Part shown: positions 33,558 to 45,488 of the stretch, piece by piece | Layout of the letters: every line of letters begins with the position of its first letter | How positions within the stretch are numbered: position 1 is the first letter of the stretch | Source of the DNA: Isoetes taiwanensis | Taxonomy: Eukaryota; Streptophyta; Lycopodiopsida; Isoetales; Isoetaceae | NCBI GenBank assembly: GCA_021234155.1 | Contig: JAJEKV010000047.1 | Span: 1,414,494-1,478,493 of the forward strand | Direction of reading: 5' to 3' | DNA length: 64,000 nt | Made by a program: the position numbers and the translations under genes | Notes under the pieces: generated by a model | The model's input: only the letters and a program-made list of their open reading frames with translations | What the model was told of the DNA's origin: nothing | Database searches by the model: none

Positions 33558-34738
33558 GGACTGATGATACTTCCACCGATTAGCCCTGTGTGGGCCCGTG
33601 AGGATGCGGGAAGGGTTGTAACAATGGTAGCCACTACTGGTTCAGCTGGAGTAGCACATTCAACAGGAAGACATTGTGGTGCAATAGTGTTTCTCCGACG
33701 GGCCACTCTCTTCATATGAGGGATGGACCACTCACCTCGAGATGCTTCCAATGCTCCTCGCTTTGCAGCAATGATCAGAAGCCTCTCACGTTGCTCATCA
33801 GAAGAGCAGCCTTTGGGACGCAGAGGAGGAGGGAGGAGAGGGAGAAAAGGGGCAGGAATAGACACAGGAGCAGAAGCAGGCTGGCTAGGACCCGAAGCTG
33901 CCAAGACTGGAGAGGGATCAAAGGAAGATGGAGACACTTGGCCATGGGCTGCAGATGTTGCAGGAGCAAAGGAAGGTATCCTTCTAATGCGAAAACTAGA
34001 GAATGCCTCAGCATCAGGAAACATGTCTGCAAGCTCAGGACCATTAAGTAGTGACAAACCATATTTGAAGAACAGTGGACCACTTTTAACCACAACAGAT
34101 TTTGGAAGAGATGCATCAGCTGGAAGAGAGACACAAATACGAGGACCGTTCACAATAGAGTGAGCAAGATGGAGACCCAAGCCACTAGCAATAGCCCTCA
34201 TGAACTCTGGAACTTGCAACTCAATAGGAAAATCTTCCAAGGCAAACCAGCATGGCATCCGAAGTGCACTAGTCCTGCTAGGCAAAAAGCCAGGAGTGTA
34301 AACCTGATACAAAAGATAGTTCCCCCATAAAGGATCTACTCCCCGCTCCACCAGCTTATCAACCGCTATGGGAGACCCAAACATGATTAGGAAATAATTG
34401 TTTTCCTTATCAAGGACCTTCAAAGACTCATGTTGGGGTAGACCCAATCTCTGTAGGTGCTGCTTTAACCAAAAGCCCATCCTTCTAAGATCGACAAACT
34501 GACCAGTAAAGTGACACACAACAGCATGAGAGACAAGATTCTGAATACACTGTAAATGTACCCCGTGATCAATCTCAACAACAGGAAGCCCCGCCTGTGT
34601 GAAAGCATTGGTGCACTCATTAGTCTCATAAAAGACACTCTCTGAAGGGAGTTGAATGTCCATCTTATCTTCCGCAGCCTGTAACTCCTTCAAGTATGCA
34701 GACACTTCCTTCTTATTATTCTCCATCATAATATTCAC
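33524..34738 (-). CDS. LINE ORF1 protein (DUF4283-like)
   Basis: A 404-residue open frame on the - strand. Residues about 60-200 resemble the DUF4283 domain of plant LINE ORF1 proteins (RRMGFWLKQHLQRLGL, FLIMFGSPIAVDKLVERG, CWFALEDFPIEL), an RNA-binding fold. A Pro/Ser/Ala-rich middle (about 260-320) and a basic tail (KRVARRRNTIAPQ) follow. No CCHC knuckle was seen. It likely coats LINE RNA. It overlaps the start of ORF2 by about 30 bases in another frame. It is the only intact frame of this element. Confidence 0.8.
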   Translation of the reverse strand: MNIMMENNKKEVSAYLKELQAAEDKMDIQLPSESVFYETNECTNAFTQAGLPVVEIDHGVHLQCIQNLVSHAVVCHFTGQFVDLRRMGFWLKQHLQRLGLPQHESLKVLDKENNYFLIMFGSPIAVDKLVERGVDPLWGNYLLYQVYTPGFLPSRTSALRMPCWFALEDFPIELQVPEFMRAIASGLGLHLAHSIVNGPRICVSLPADASLPKSVVVKSGPLFFKYGLSLLNGPELADMFPDAEAFSSFRIRRIPSFAPATSAAHGQVSPSSFDPSPVLAASGPSQPASAPVSIPAPFLPLLPPPLRPKGCSSDEQRERLLIIAAKRGALEASRGEWSIPHMKRVARRRNTIAPQCLPVECATPAEPVVATIVTTLPASSRAHTGLIGGSIISPWIWTPDPPAL

Positions 34739-34827
34739 AGCAGCCGTAACACGAGCAGACGAGCAGAGCGTATACCAGATGTCATATTATCAGCAGCCGT
34801 AACACGAGCAGAGTGTATACCAGATGT
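34739..34827 (-). repeat. Duplicated 5' end phrase of the LINE
   Basis: CAGCAGCCGTAACACGAGCAG then GCGTATACCAGATGTCAT is present twice (about 34739-34779 and 34793-34830). The second copy ends at the target-site duplication. Confidence 0.65.
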
Positions 34828-34844
34828 CATTATTTTTGAGTGCT
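34828..34844 (+). repeat. Right target-site duplication of the LINE
   Basis: CATTATTTTTGAGTGCT matches 30154-30170 with a single T/G difference. Confidence 0.85.
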
Positions 34845-34929
34845 TTGAGGCAGTTATGACTTTGTTGTAATTTTATATTTATAGATTTACTTTTGGAAAG
34901 CCATTTCATACCCCAAGCACGCATAGACT

Positions 34930-35870
34930 TCTGGAGGTTATGGTTTTTAGGGGTATTTCTTGCAGCACACGAGTAAGAAGATTAATCTTCAGGTGAAAGA
35001 ATAGGAAGAGTTCTACAAAGATATTGTGGTTCTGCCATTCATATTTCAGTATGAGCTCATTGTATTAAGACAATTGCAATATGTAAATATGGGATAATTG
35101 ATTCGAAAAAAGATCTTGTTTATCTCGATTGCAATTATAACAATGCTCAAAACTGTGTAACGTTGTTGCAGATAGAGAATGCATCTGACAAGTACATCAT
35201 GAAGTGTGATGATGATGCCTTTGTGAGAGTAGATGCAATTTTGAAGCGGTTGCATGGTGCCTCATATGAAAAGGAGCCTTCTTATGGGAAATATAAATTA
35301 AAATCAGAAAAGGAAAATGTCCTGTAACATATAAGGTCTGCATTCTTAAGATCACTTGAGTATATTTTTGTCTCGAGGTGGTTAGCTTTATGTCTAAACT
35401 GAAATCTCATACTTGCCCCTTTGTACCAGAGTTGCCAGGGGAGAGGCACATTTTGTATGCAGATCGCACGGGCTATATTATATTAGCAGATGTTGCACGC
35501 TTCACGACAGTGAACCAAAATAATTTTTGTGGGTAATTTGATGGCTTCATTATTTTCTTATATCACAATATTGATGCTTACGTTGGTGCTCATTGGCTAT
35601 ATCAAGATGGAAGACATGAGCATGGGATTATGGATAATTGAATACATAACTTCAAATGATTTATGTTGTACTCACAACTCATATTCTTGTCAAGATGTTG
35701 TGGGAAAGTTTACTATATTCGCACACTACCAATCATCACATCAAATGATTGGTATGTGGAAGAAGCTTGTAGTTGGTGCAACAGATTGCTATAAGACACT
35801 GATATACTATACCCATCCCATGTTTCAAGGATATGCTTTATGTGATGCTCCCTTGAAATATACGATATAA
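34930..35870 (+). pseudogene. GT31 beta-1,3-galactosyltransferase exons (hydroxyproline O-GalT type)
   Basis: Four exon-like pieces in order. A (about 34950-35090): HTSKKINLQVKE, a TAG at 35002, then EEFYKDIVVLPFIFQYELIVL. B (35172-35323, after TTGTTGCAG): DKYIMKCDDDAFVRVDAILK, which has the DDD metal-binding motif of GT31 enzymes, then SYGKYK and a stop. C (about 35430-35535): YADRTGYIILADVARF, matching the YANGPGYIxSxDIA region. D (from about 35596): KMEDMSMGLWI (the ED-containing acceptor/catalytic motif), CQDVVGKFTIFAHYQSSHQM and a MWKKL end. Such Golgi enzymes add galactose to hydroxyproline of arabinogalactan proteins. The in-frame TAG, missing parts of exon B, and no clear upstream lectin or membrane part make it a pseudogene. 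A retrotransposon LTR begins at 35841. Confidence 0.82.
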
Positions 35871-37337
35871 ATACATATATTTCTAGGCCAACTTTAGGTA
35901 TGGAACCATTTCCACATGGCTCCATCCTATTGGCAACCTGGATGCTCCCTACTGGATGCACCCTAACCCCAGGCCATTTTTTGGCTCCAACAGGCCTGGA
36001 ACCTTGTTCACGCTCGAAACTCTGTTTCAAGAATCGTATGCTGCAGCACAGCAGAGCTCAGCAGCCCTCGGAGCGTGCGCACGTCAGAAGGAGTAGGACC
36101 TACTTCAAATCACTTGCAGAGCTGTGGAGATGCCGGGAGCGGTGGAAGTCCTCCGGAGCAGGTATTTGGAGTACATTCCTTGGTAGATTATCTGGAAGCT
36201 AGGATTCCAGATCAGTTAGTATTTCGCATCTCTAGTAGAGCCATTCTAGAACCCTTAGTTTGGATCTCAAACCTTAATCAATGAACCCTAACTGTAAGTT
36301 AGATGCATGTGATTAGGATTAGATGTTATTCGCATTTATTATCATGTTATATGGATATATGATGATTGGTTGATCATGTTTTCTCCTCTTGTATTGGGAA
36401 GGGGGGTAAAGACCTAGTAGCCATTATTAGATGATGCTCCTAGTTTAGACCCCCTTAGTTCCTATTATATACGGCACGTGCGTAGAGCCTACCAGGCTAT
36501 GGAGTCTATGGAGTGACTGAGCACCACATAACGAGATTAGTGGCAAAGTGGAGGAGGTCCATGCTGAGCGCGGCTACAGGGGACCCATAGCGGGCTAGGC
36601 CTGTAATCGATCACTTTGTGTGGGTCGGGTATGGGTCAGACACTTACTGGGTCAATGGTGTCGCCCTGACTCTCAAGAGTTGCAGGTGTCGGCCTGGCTC
36701 TTGTTTTGGAGAGTTCAGTCGGATACGAACTTGTGTCGCCACGATCCTCTAGCCACCCATGGAGCTACTATTCTCGGGGAAGGGGAGATGCAACTCTTCC
36801 TATCTCATCGGCTCGAGCAGATGCAACCCATAGTAGTCTTATTGGGTGATACCATGATACCATGTCTCCGGCAGGTTATAGTCACGTTAGAGCCTGATTT
36901 AGCCCATCTGTAAAGTACGCATAGGAGGGGCGGATGGGTTGGTCAACCCTAGCCATTGTTTATAGCCAGCCTCGCCATTGTCATATCTTTGTCTACTCTA
37001 TTTTGAGGTCCAACTATCAGTCTACCTTCCTTATGAGTCTGAGCCTGAGTAGGATCTATTCTGCTTTATGACGTATTGATACCTATGATGGATCTATGGA
37101 TGGATAGATGGTACTACCCTTCGAGGTAGCTGATTACTAGTACTGATGTTTATGTTTATGGATCTGTTGTTACAGGATCCCATAAGGGAAGGGTGCACAA
37201 GACACTGTGTCCCCTTCTCGCACCCTGGCCATCCCAGGGGCGGGATAGACGGAGGGCCCATACGACAGGTGTGCTGGATGGGGGATTTCCCGTGAGATGT
37301 ACGACGGGGCGTCATATATTTGGTGGGGAGCTTCACA
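35841..37337 (+). repeat. LTR of the chromovirus family, 1497 bp
   Basis: It starts TGTGATGCTCCCTTG and ends GCTTCACA. It follows the same internal order as the LTR at 11264 (for example the CCCTTCGAGGTAG phrase at 37114 and GAACCCTAATCAATGAACCC-like phrase at about 36267). It is followed by a tRNA-Met primer site (TGGTATTAGAGC, 37339-37350), so it is a 5' LTR and not a solo LTR. It truncates or closely follows the GT31 relic. Confidence 0.88.
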
Positions 37338-38640
37338 ATGGTATTAGAGCAATGATCTTGGTCGACCAAGATCCAACACTGGCCATGACCCTGAATAGGT
37401 AGATTAACTGGTCTAGTTAAGGAATGGAATGAGAATTCCAGCATTGAACCATGGAAAGTGGGGGGAAAAATTTTCCCATTAGCAGGATCATAATTAGATT
37501 AAGTTATATTCTAGGGCGTAGAAATAATACAGCTAAACGAAACCTTCTAGTAATTTGAGCTGAAGTTGTTCATGAACTGCATTTTTCTAGTGGAAATTGA
37601 ACAAGAAATTGCTCAAGAGAAGCTTGAACGAAAATGGCGCGAAATGATCAATATTTAGCCCAAAAGAAGTAGAGAAAATTTGAGAAATAGCTAAAGTGAT
37701 TAGAGAAAGTACCTTAATTAATAACTCATAGATATAATACATTGACTCTTAAGAAAAGTGGCCACTAAAAATCTATGAAGCACCCCTACTCTTTAAAAGT
37801 TCTCAAATTGTAGTCTGAAACTCTCCTTTGTCCTTATCAGACAAATTCTACGCTAATCCCCGAAGCTGTCATAGAGTGCGCATCGAACAAACAATCTGCG
37901 AGTTCGACCCAAGGGTGGCGCGAATGGATATAGTCTACCATTGATGGAGGCAAGAGCTCTCGAAAAGGCTGCCATCAGAGAAGCCAAGTTGTTAGGAGGA
38001 CCAAACAGGCAGCCATAAAGTTTGGAAGCCTTAGTTTGCGCCTGAACGTTGAGGCACTCGCGGCGAGCGGTGGCAAATAAATTCCTGAGACCCTGTGACC
38101 TAGGCCAGGCAATGAACCTAGTGACTCAAGCTCTTTAGATGAATTGTATCACTCTTAGAAGAGCAGCGACCTAGCACCTTAGGTGAATCATCGAGAGGCT
38201 CGGAAGAAATGGATATCATAGTGTCCGTTGCTGAAGGTGAGAAGCAAGCAACATGAGCAATCTCGTCAGCAAGAGCAACCCCCAGCAGCAGGAAGAGCAA
38301 CAAGAGGAGCAGGCAATGCGGAAGAAAAGGAAAAGCAAGGAGAAAGTGGTCGAAAGAGAGGAAGAGAGGTAGGCAAGGGAGAAGCGAACAAAGAGGCATG
38401 AAGATCGGCGGAGGGGGAGCGTGTTATCAGAGGACCACAGTCGGATGAACCGAAGTTTTCTTATAATAATGCATATCATACGGGCACCAAAATGAGCTCC
38501 ATGGCAATGATGGGTAGGAACCCAAAATCTTATACAGGAACTAACCAAGCCTTGAAAACTGATTTGGCTATCCATATATTGGAAGATATGCAAGCCATAT
38601 ATATCAATGTAAGGCTAGAATAAATGCCAATACACATCGT
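37338..38640 (+). pseudogene. Leader and degraded 5' interior of a chromovirus
   Basis: The primer site and a leader related to that of the first element (GAACCATGGAAAGTGGGGGG, then AAAATTTTCCC) are visible up to about 37700. From 38230 to 38410 there is a basic stretch (SSRKSNKRSRQCGRKGKARR and similar) reminiscent of a gag or tail-like region, out of frame in places. No H3 fold is detectable here. Confidence 0.5.
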
Positions 38641-39342
38641 AGAGAATTGACCCTCCAGGAAGGAGAGTATGCATTTCTATGAGTTGTTTACTCTTTGGCA
38701 CTCAAGGTAGGTATCTTTAAGCTTTTGGTCAAGGGAAAGATTCCCAAGTTGACATCTCAATATGTTGGACCCTTCAAGGTGTTAAGAAAGATCCATGAGA
38801 CAATGTATGAGTTAGAGCTTTCAGTTGGTGTGCATTCAATCTTTCATGTAAGCCAACTTAAGAAAGCAATATTGTCTACGAATAATGTGATAGCTCCGGC
38901 GATAATACCTGTACCCCTTAGCTCTAAGGTAACTCTTGAGGCGATTCTAGACACTCGCATTCAGAAGCTGCACAATGGGAATATTGCAGAGAGAGCTTGA
39001 TCTTGTGGCAAGGTCAATCACTCTCCGAGGCCACATGGGAGATTGAAGAGCACATGCAACAAAATCCTCAACTCAAAAGCCTTGAAGGTGGCAGAGGGAT
39101 TAATAGAATTAATATGAGGTCGGTTATCTAAAAATAAAACAATTTGAGACTCGCTTCAGGGATGGCAAGTAGGATGTCCATAAAAGAATGAGCTACAAAA
39201 CCGTGATCATTGGGTGATCCAGAGAATGGGTTTCCAAAGGGACTAGATGTTGAACCATGATCACCAGGTGATCCAGGGAGTGGGTGTCAAAATTAACATA
39301 TTCCTGTCATCCTGAAGACCAAGGACTTAAAGGGGGGAGGTA
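38641..39342 (+). pseudogene. Ty3/gypsy integrase C-terminus, chromodomain relic and PPT
   Basis: The frame 38695-39000 reads KLTSQYVGPFKVLRKI and IFHVSQLKKA, the SH3-like end of a Ty3 integrase. A chromodomain relic (LSEATWEIEEHM) lies at about 39020-39060. AAAGGGGGGAGGTA at 39329-39342 is a polypurine tract, followed by TGTCATGAAC, a likely LTR start. The motifs differ from the first chromovirus, so this may belong to another lineage nested here. Confidence 0.75.
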
Positions 39343-39762
39343 TGTCATGAACATAGAATTTGCCATGGGGCGACAAGACTAGAATAAAAGTTTGGTACGA
39401 AATCTTTTATGTTAATGATTGCTGATGTGGCACTGAAGAATTGGTTAAAATGAAACCTAAAGGGGTCTGAAGCTTTTTGCCTTTAGGCCGTAATAAATAA
39501 TGGACTCCGCTGGAATTACACCCACGTTGTAGTGGTTTTATTTTCACATGAATTTGTGGACGCGAAATTGGATCGGAGTTAATATCTGCCACTAGGCGCC
39601 CCAGGATTCTCATTACCAGGTGCTCAGGAGGATTTCCATTTCAAAGTTAGGGTTGAAATCTGCCGTTCTGAATTCGAGGTATTTCTCCTTGGGTCTTCTT
39701 TTTTCGCCAATTATTTTCTGATCAGCTCAATATTTCTCTGAAGCAAGAAGCATAGTGTATTC
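39343..39762 (+). other. Possible LTR start and 5' region of the V-ATPase gene
   Basis: TGTCATGA after the polypurine tract suggests the 3' LTR of the preceding element, but no matching LTR end was found. Some of this 420-bp interval must hold the promoter and 5' UTR of the V-ATPase gene. No TATA box stands out. Confidence 0.4.
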
Positions 39763-40726
39763 ATGGCATCTACACAGGGTTCTGGTCGTGGCTCATCTCT
39801 AATTGCCATCATTGCTGACGAGGTGTGCCTTTTCTTCTTATAGATGTTTATTTGATTCTTCAATGATAAGTTGAGCATAAAATTTTCATCTTGTTTTCAG
39901 GATACCGTTACAGGGTTTCTGCTTGCAGGGGTGGGAAATGTTGATGTACGTCGCAAAACAAATTATCTTGTAGTTGACTCCAGTAAGAACCTTCTCTCCT
40001 TATTTGCAGCGTACTTTCTATGCACATTTAATAGGTTAAGGGCAGGTGGTATTCCAAGGAAAAACACTAAAGTTTTACGTTAGTTATTGGTTAAGATCTA
40101 GTCAATCTAGGCATGGATAAATTGCATTTCTAGATGGAAGTTGAATACAGCAAAGTTTTGTTTCGTACACACATAAGTATCAGCAATTTATCATAGTTTG
40201 TATTAGTCATCTTATACCAGTAATAAATATGAATGCTTATAACATTATCATGATTATGTTTCTCAAAGAGAGTTTTGCCCTATTTTATATCCATGTTATA
40301 AAGAAATCGATTCTATTGCATTCACATCTGGTTTTGTCAATTCTTTTCGTATGGACTTCCTGTTCTTTATCATGGCAGCTATTTTGCCTTGCAGAGACAG
40401 ATGTAAAGAAAATTGAAAGTGCATTTAAGGAATTTACTACACGGGAGGATGTGGCAATTGTCCTGATCAGCCAATATGTAAGCAGATGTATATGGCTTGT
40501 TTTCTTGCAGCTTTACCAGGCATTTATTAAAGATAGTTATTGTTTTGTTTTGCTACAGATTGCAAACATGATCCGCTTTCTTATTGATAGCTATAACAAA
40601 CCAATACCTGCGATATTAGAGATCCCTTCAAAGGATCACCCATATGATCCTTCACAAGATTCAATTCTTTCTCGAGTAAAACACATGTTTTCTACGGAAT
40701 CTACAGACATAGCCAGAGGATTGTAG
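39763..40726 (+). CDS. VHA-F: V-type proton ATPase subunit F, four exons
   Basis: Exons 39763-39822, 39901-39982, 40395-40477 and 40559-40726 join to 131 codons (130 residues), close to the usual 128-130. All introns have GT-AG ends (78, 412 and 81 bp), and the phases fit. Exon 1 gives MASTQGSGRGSSLIAIIADE. Exon 2 gives DTVTGFLLAGVGNVDVRRKT. Exon 3 gives KKIESAFKEFTTREDVAIVL and ISQY. Exon 4 gives IANMIRFLIDSYNKPIPAIL, EIPSKDHPYDPSQDSIL and the tail RGL. Subunit F lies in the central stalk of the V1 sector and links ATP hydrolysis to proton pumping at the vacuole and Golgi. No disabling change is seen. Upstream lies a retrotransposon end; downstream is gene-free. Confidence 0.95.
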
Positions 40727-42670
40727 TTATGATAAGAATGTCAATGAGATCCTGTGGATCTACTACTGTTATATTTTTTCTGTTTTCAAGGCCAAGCATG
40801 GACGGCCACTGAATAAATGAGTGGCATGTCTTAAATCTCTATGTTATGAACATGGTTTCGTTGCAATTTTTTCTGCCGAGATTCTGGCATGGGTTGATGA
40901 ATGGTCTATATTAGCTAGAAGGTGGTACTTATTACGGCTCTCAATGTAATAACATGGTACTTGTCTAGAGCAATATCTGCATTATGCACTTCAGTATTCG
41001 AATTATTGCACATGGAGAAGCACGAGCCATGTTTTATTTATAGGATTGGAAAAATTTCAATGTGAGATGATGTTGCAAGGTATAGACTACCTAACTCGAT
41101 CATACATTTCTTTCTTTAATTAATTGACTAATGTTTTGCTTTTTAAGTTCACAATGCATTGGCTGGAACTATATGCATCGGATTTCCTTCAGGTATCAGA
41201 TAGGGGAGTCACTTGTGAGCATAGATTTCTCATGACCATCTCCCATGTAACAGGAGGAATGACTTGCTTTTTAGAATTGCATTTTCAATAGGTTCTGCTC
41301 ATATTCTTTTTCCCTCAAAAACCTCTCCAAATCTGACCCATTTTAGCATTAGGTCCTTCTCAGTATCATCGTCTCGCCTTGCTCGCCGGTTCGTTTTTAA
41401 GATTTCACTCTTTGGTTATGGATTTAGCACTGATGGTCTTGCTATTATTGCCAGCCAAGGCAGGTATGCTTCAAAAATAAGAGAACATTATTTCCTTGGC
41501 CTTTTCACCTTGCATTATGCTCTAGAACTTTGTTTCAAACGTCTGTGGTCTTAGCTGTCTTGCACCCTGCATTTTGCTTTAATATCTTGCACATTTACAT
41601 TGTGCTTCTCCGTTCCTTTTGGAGGAAACCATTCCGGTATGTTAATCACTGGCTTCAAAGCACAGAGCCATTTGCTCTTTGCTTTTGGTTTTCTTGGGGC
41701 TCCAGGACGATTTCTTCAAGAGCAGCAGATCCACCCAAGCGTCTGGTGCTTTGAGGCTAATTTTCAAGGGCAGCAAAGTCTTCCCAGTTTTTTAACTGGT
41801 GTTTTGCTTTCAGGGTTGCAACAGAGCTCTCAACCGGATTCTTTCCATCAGGTTCTTCAGTGCAGTTTGCCTTTGGTTTGGTATTCAAGGTTTTCTATAA
41901 TCAAACCGCGTGACTCCAACCTTGTTGGAGAAATTTCATTGGTTGGATAATTTTCTCCCATCCTGGGTTGCTACAAGTGTGATTTCACTCTTACTATAAA
42001 ACCATCAGCTGAAAACGTTCAAAAAATTTTCTTCTTAAAATTTCCTTTTAGAAGAACTCTGTAAAAGAATATAGGCAAGTACATAAAGCTCCCCCAAGTG
42101 GCAGGAAAGAAGGAAAGAAAGGGTCTATGAGAATACTCCATTTTATCTAAGTACATAAAGCTGCTCCAGGTGACACGAATGAAGGAAATAAAGGATCTAT
42201 TAGAATACAGCATTTTTCAGCGTATCAATTTCTTTGGTTAATAGAAATAATTGTACATAAAGACAACCTCTGTTTGGCTCCGTTTGGCACTCCCAATGCT
42301 GCGTTTGCTGAGGAGCCTGAACTGTTCTATAAAAATCTAGATTTTCTTGGATACTCACATTATATCACCAATTTTGAAATGTCTGTTTAGAATCAAATTA
42401 TGTTTGAAATCCAGTGTTACATGAGGAGGACCTGTCATTATAAGCTGAAATACACGTTTCTAAGTGGGGCCAATGAGTTGTCTTTAATCTCTACAGCCGG
42501 AACAAAATGAATTGAACATGCAACAGCATGTTCTAGAGAATTTGTTTAGGACATAACTTCCTTTATTTTTACTTAAATCTCAACTCTACTCTATGTCTTT
42601 CTAGTTTTATTCCATGATTGTATGATAGAAATCTACAGTTTTTTGCACTTATCTGACAAATATCTCTGAT
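40727..42670. other. 3' flank of VHA-F; no gene recognised
   Basis: The first few hundred bases should hold the 3' UTR. Beyond, T-rich DNA contains open but uncharacteristic frames (for example 41264-41554). No domain is recognised. Confidence 0.4.
42077..42222 (+). repeat. Imperfect tandem duplication, about 75-bp unit
   Basis: AAGTACATAAAGCT(C/G)C(C/T)CCA then GGTCTATGAGAATACTCCATTTT recurs as GGATCTATTAGAATACAGCATTTT, at about 42077-42151 and 42152-42222. Confidence 0.65.
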
Positions 42671-42680
42671 TTTTTTGCAG

Positions 42681-42767
42681 ACACTTGTTGGACAGCTAAA
42701 GGAATATTTACCTGGGGTGGAGACTCTCGCTGAAGTCTGCACCGTAACTGGAAGGTTTCATCTTGGT
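42681..42767 (+). other. Possible isolated exon of unknown gene
   Basis: TTTTTTTGCAG precedes an open stretch, TLVGQLKEYLPGVETLAEVC, then TVTGRFHL, and a GT follows. The residue pattern looks like real protein, but I do not recognise the family and find no neighbouring exons. Confidence 0.3.
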
Positions 42768-42959
42768 TCTTGTATCCTTATTACTTACGTGTTACCAAAA
42801 GACTACAAAATCTGCATGCCTGAGACTTCATACAACATATCAGTTTGGTACTGTGCTCTTTTGGCTAGGAGAAAATGATTTGGCAGCCCATTCTGGCCTT
42901 TTATCAATAAAATCTTTCCATCTGCCTAAAATTAGAGAAGAGAAATCAGAAGATTGACA

Positions 42960-45488
42960 TCTCACTTACCTAAGACACCACTATCGCCAGGAAGATTAAG
43001 CGAGAAAGGACTTGGAGCCAGTATTTTTATTCTAGATCATATTTACAGGCAAGTATTTACACCAAATCTTGTTGTTTCTGCCACACTTTGGGTTGATCAA
43101 TATGCTAAACCAACTGTGATGCCCATTATTCTGTCACATTTCCTATTTCGGGCTGTAAAAAAGAAAAATTAATTCTTTAAAAGAACTCCAAGACGTCAAG
43201 CGATGGTCTTCAATAAATCAACAAACTCTGTTGATAGCCATGCTTTGCTCTGCAAAAGGAAGAAAATCTGCAGAGCTCAAGAAATCCTGTCCATTGCAAT
43301 TGTTTACATTTCTTTTGAAACCTAAAACCCTGATATGCCAATTGACGGCGCTGCAGATATACCTGTTAATTCACATGTGCGTTTTATTCTCAGGCCCTAT
43401 AACAGCAATAGGCCGGCCCTGTATAAAAAATGAGATGTCAATATGATGAGCTTTGTCATAAGCCTTTACAATTTACCAAATATATCTACAGCTCTGATGC
43501 CAATCATCAAATTAGTCTTCACAGACACACACATCAAAAGAAGTATGTCCACAGCAAAGTCTTCACTTTATTCTGAACTACATGATATATATTGTATGGA
43601 GTGAATGGAACACAACATGAACGTTCAAATTTCTAATGAATGAGTTGAGACGTCCATGCACCTCGGGAAGCAGGGGGGGAAATTTGTGAAGCAAGGGAAG
43701 AAATTAGAATTCTGGTACAGACCATTGAAGACTTAAAAGAATCCGTTGGAGAGATACAAGATGTTCAGAATCCAGATCCACTAAAAATAGAAGCAGCAGT
43801 TAAACAAATATAGAAAGCAAACATTTCTTACCTTTTTAGCTGAAGAATGATCATAGTGTTGATCGTACTTTCCATCTTCAAACCTTCAGTTTCGAAACTA
43901 GAATCCATAACAGTTCCCAATCAACTCCCTATACAAACAGAGGAACTCTAACACCACTATTATAGTATAATCTTGTTGAAGCCCCAACACAACAACAAAT
44001 CCCAGCTTAATAAGGTTCAGAATCTGTGCTTTCCTTCAGGAGGATGAGGAGAAACTCTGCATCTACTACCTGCTATTGTGGACAAATGGAAAATTTTTGC
44101 ATCTATTACTCGCGTGTCCTTTCCACTATGGAGAAGCAAAGCAGCGCAAAAGAAAACCCCTAATTAAGGTTCCTCGATGCGTGCATGTCGAGTATACAGA
44201 AAGTACTATGCATGCACATACGCAAGATACATACATGGGTTAAACCATAGGAAAACATTTTCTAGGGGAGAAAGGATGTTGCGCGCGCTCTAGAAATATG
44301 TATGCTATACGACAACCAATATACATGTCCGAAATCATAGAAAAACCATTATGAAAAGGCCGTACAAATGTACGTTTTGCGCGATGAACCATTTTTTGTG
44401 ATATAGCTACAGTAATGGACTTCATGAAGGAGCTGACCTTGATTGAGAGTTACCAAAGTGCGCATAGCATGGAAGTGAAGCTCGAATGAGATTGAGGTAT
44501 TGTGTTTCACTTTGGTTATTATTTTCTATAGTCATCACATGCTCTTGTGGTAGACTTTAGTGGCAAAAGTACTTGCTGTAAGCAGTGCACGGTATACATT
44601 GCAATGCTATTGAGGTAGGGTTCAATTTATCATATTGGGAGGTGAATAAGAAGTTTGTTGAGTTGATGTTAGGTGGTTTTTTTCAAAGCTAAGATTGATA
44701 AAACAAAGTGGTGTCAATATGTTAGCGTATTGTGATACATACAACAGTGGATTGTTAAGTTGATGGCATTTGAGCTATAGTCAGATAAGGTCACAACAAG
44801 TCTGATTGAGGTTAGTATGTTTGGATACCACTGGACATAACATTGAAGATTTGAGAGTCGTGTACAAATAGCAAATGCGAGACATCGAAGGAAATGCCAT
44901 GATTCTTGTACCATGACCCTACCTGAGATCTAAAACTAATGTGATTCATCTTGTATGGAAGTTACCGAAGATTACGGCTAAAGTAGTCTGTGATAGTCTT
45001 AAAAGAGTTCCTAGAGCATAAGAAATTACTTAATGGAATAAACTAATCAGGATATGCACCCACGTTTAGAGAATGATATCAACCTTCACACTATGATAAA
45101 TTGAAGAATTGGTGAGCCGGGAATGTATAATGTTAATTATTTCAGGTATAATAACTAGAGCAATAACACAGATAATGGTGATAATAAATAACCATGGAGA
45201 TGAAGTAAATATATTTGGATGAAGGGCAGACATGAGATAAGGTAAGAAAGAGTGTATATGCATATGAAGTGCTATTTGAAATATTCTAGATTCTATTAGA
45301 AGAGTTGTAAGCATGCCGTTCATGATTGGGTATCTGGAAGAGAGAGAGTATTTGAACAATATTTGAAAAATCTTGGGGAGATTTATAATGTTGCTAAGAA
45401 AGGTGAATTGATCTTGGAAGGATAATCTATTCAAGTCATGGCATTAGATGGGAATAAGATACGATTATTTATATCATCATCCAATTAA
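42960..45488. other. No gene recognised
   Basis: Low-complexity AT-rich DNA with scattered stops. 44440-45480 continues, after the retrocopy, at 46634-47400 in similar style, so both may be parts of one old decayed element. No domain identified. Confidence 0.35.

Larger units (their letters stand above)
30171..34827 (-). mobile_element. L1-type LINE retrotransposon, near full length, degraded
   Basis: The - strand holds ORF1 (34738-33524) and an ORF2 relic (endonuclease, RT, tail) down to the poly(A) at 30171-30180. It is bounded by a 17-bp target-site duplication with one mismatch. ORF2 has many shifts and stops. The 5' end carries a duplicated phrase, CAGCAGCCGTAACACGAGCAG, at about 34739 and 34793, probably a repeated promoter unit or an insertion slip. 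It lies in or next to the GT31 gene relic starting at about 34930. Confidence 0.9.

Noticed and set aside
45066-45434. Antisense 122-codon hydrophobic ORF as membrane protein gene
   Set aside because: AT-rich low-complexity composition gives hydrophobic residues by chance; no start context or homology recognised.
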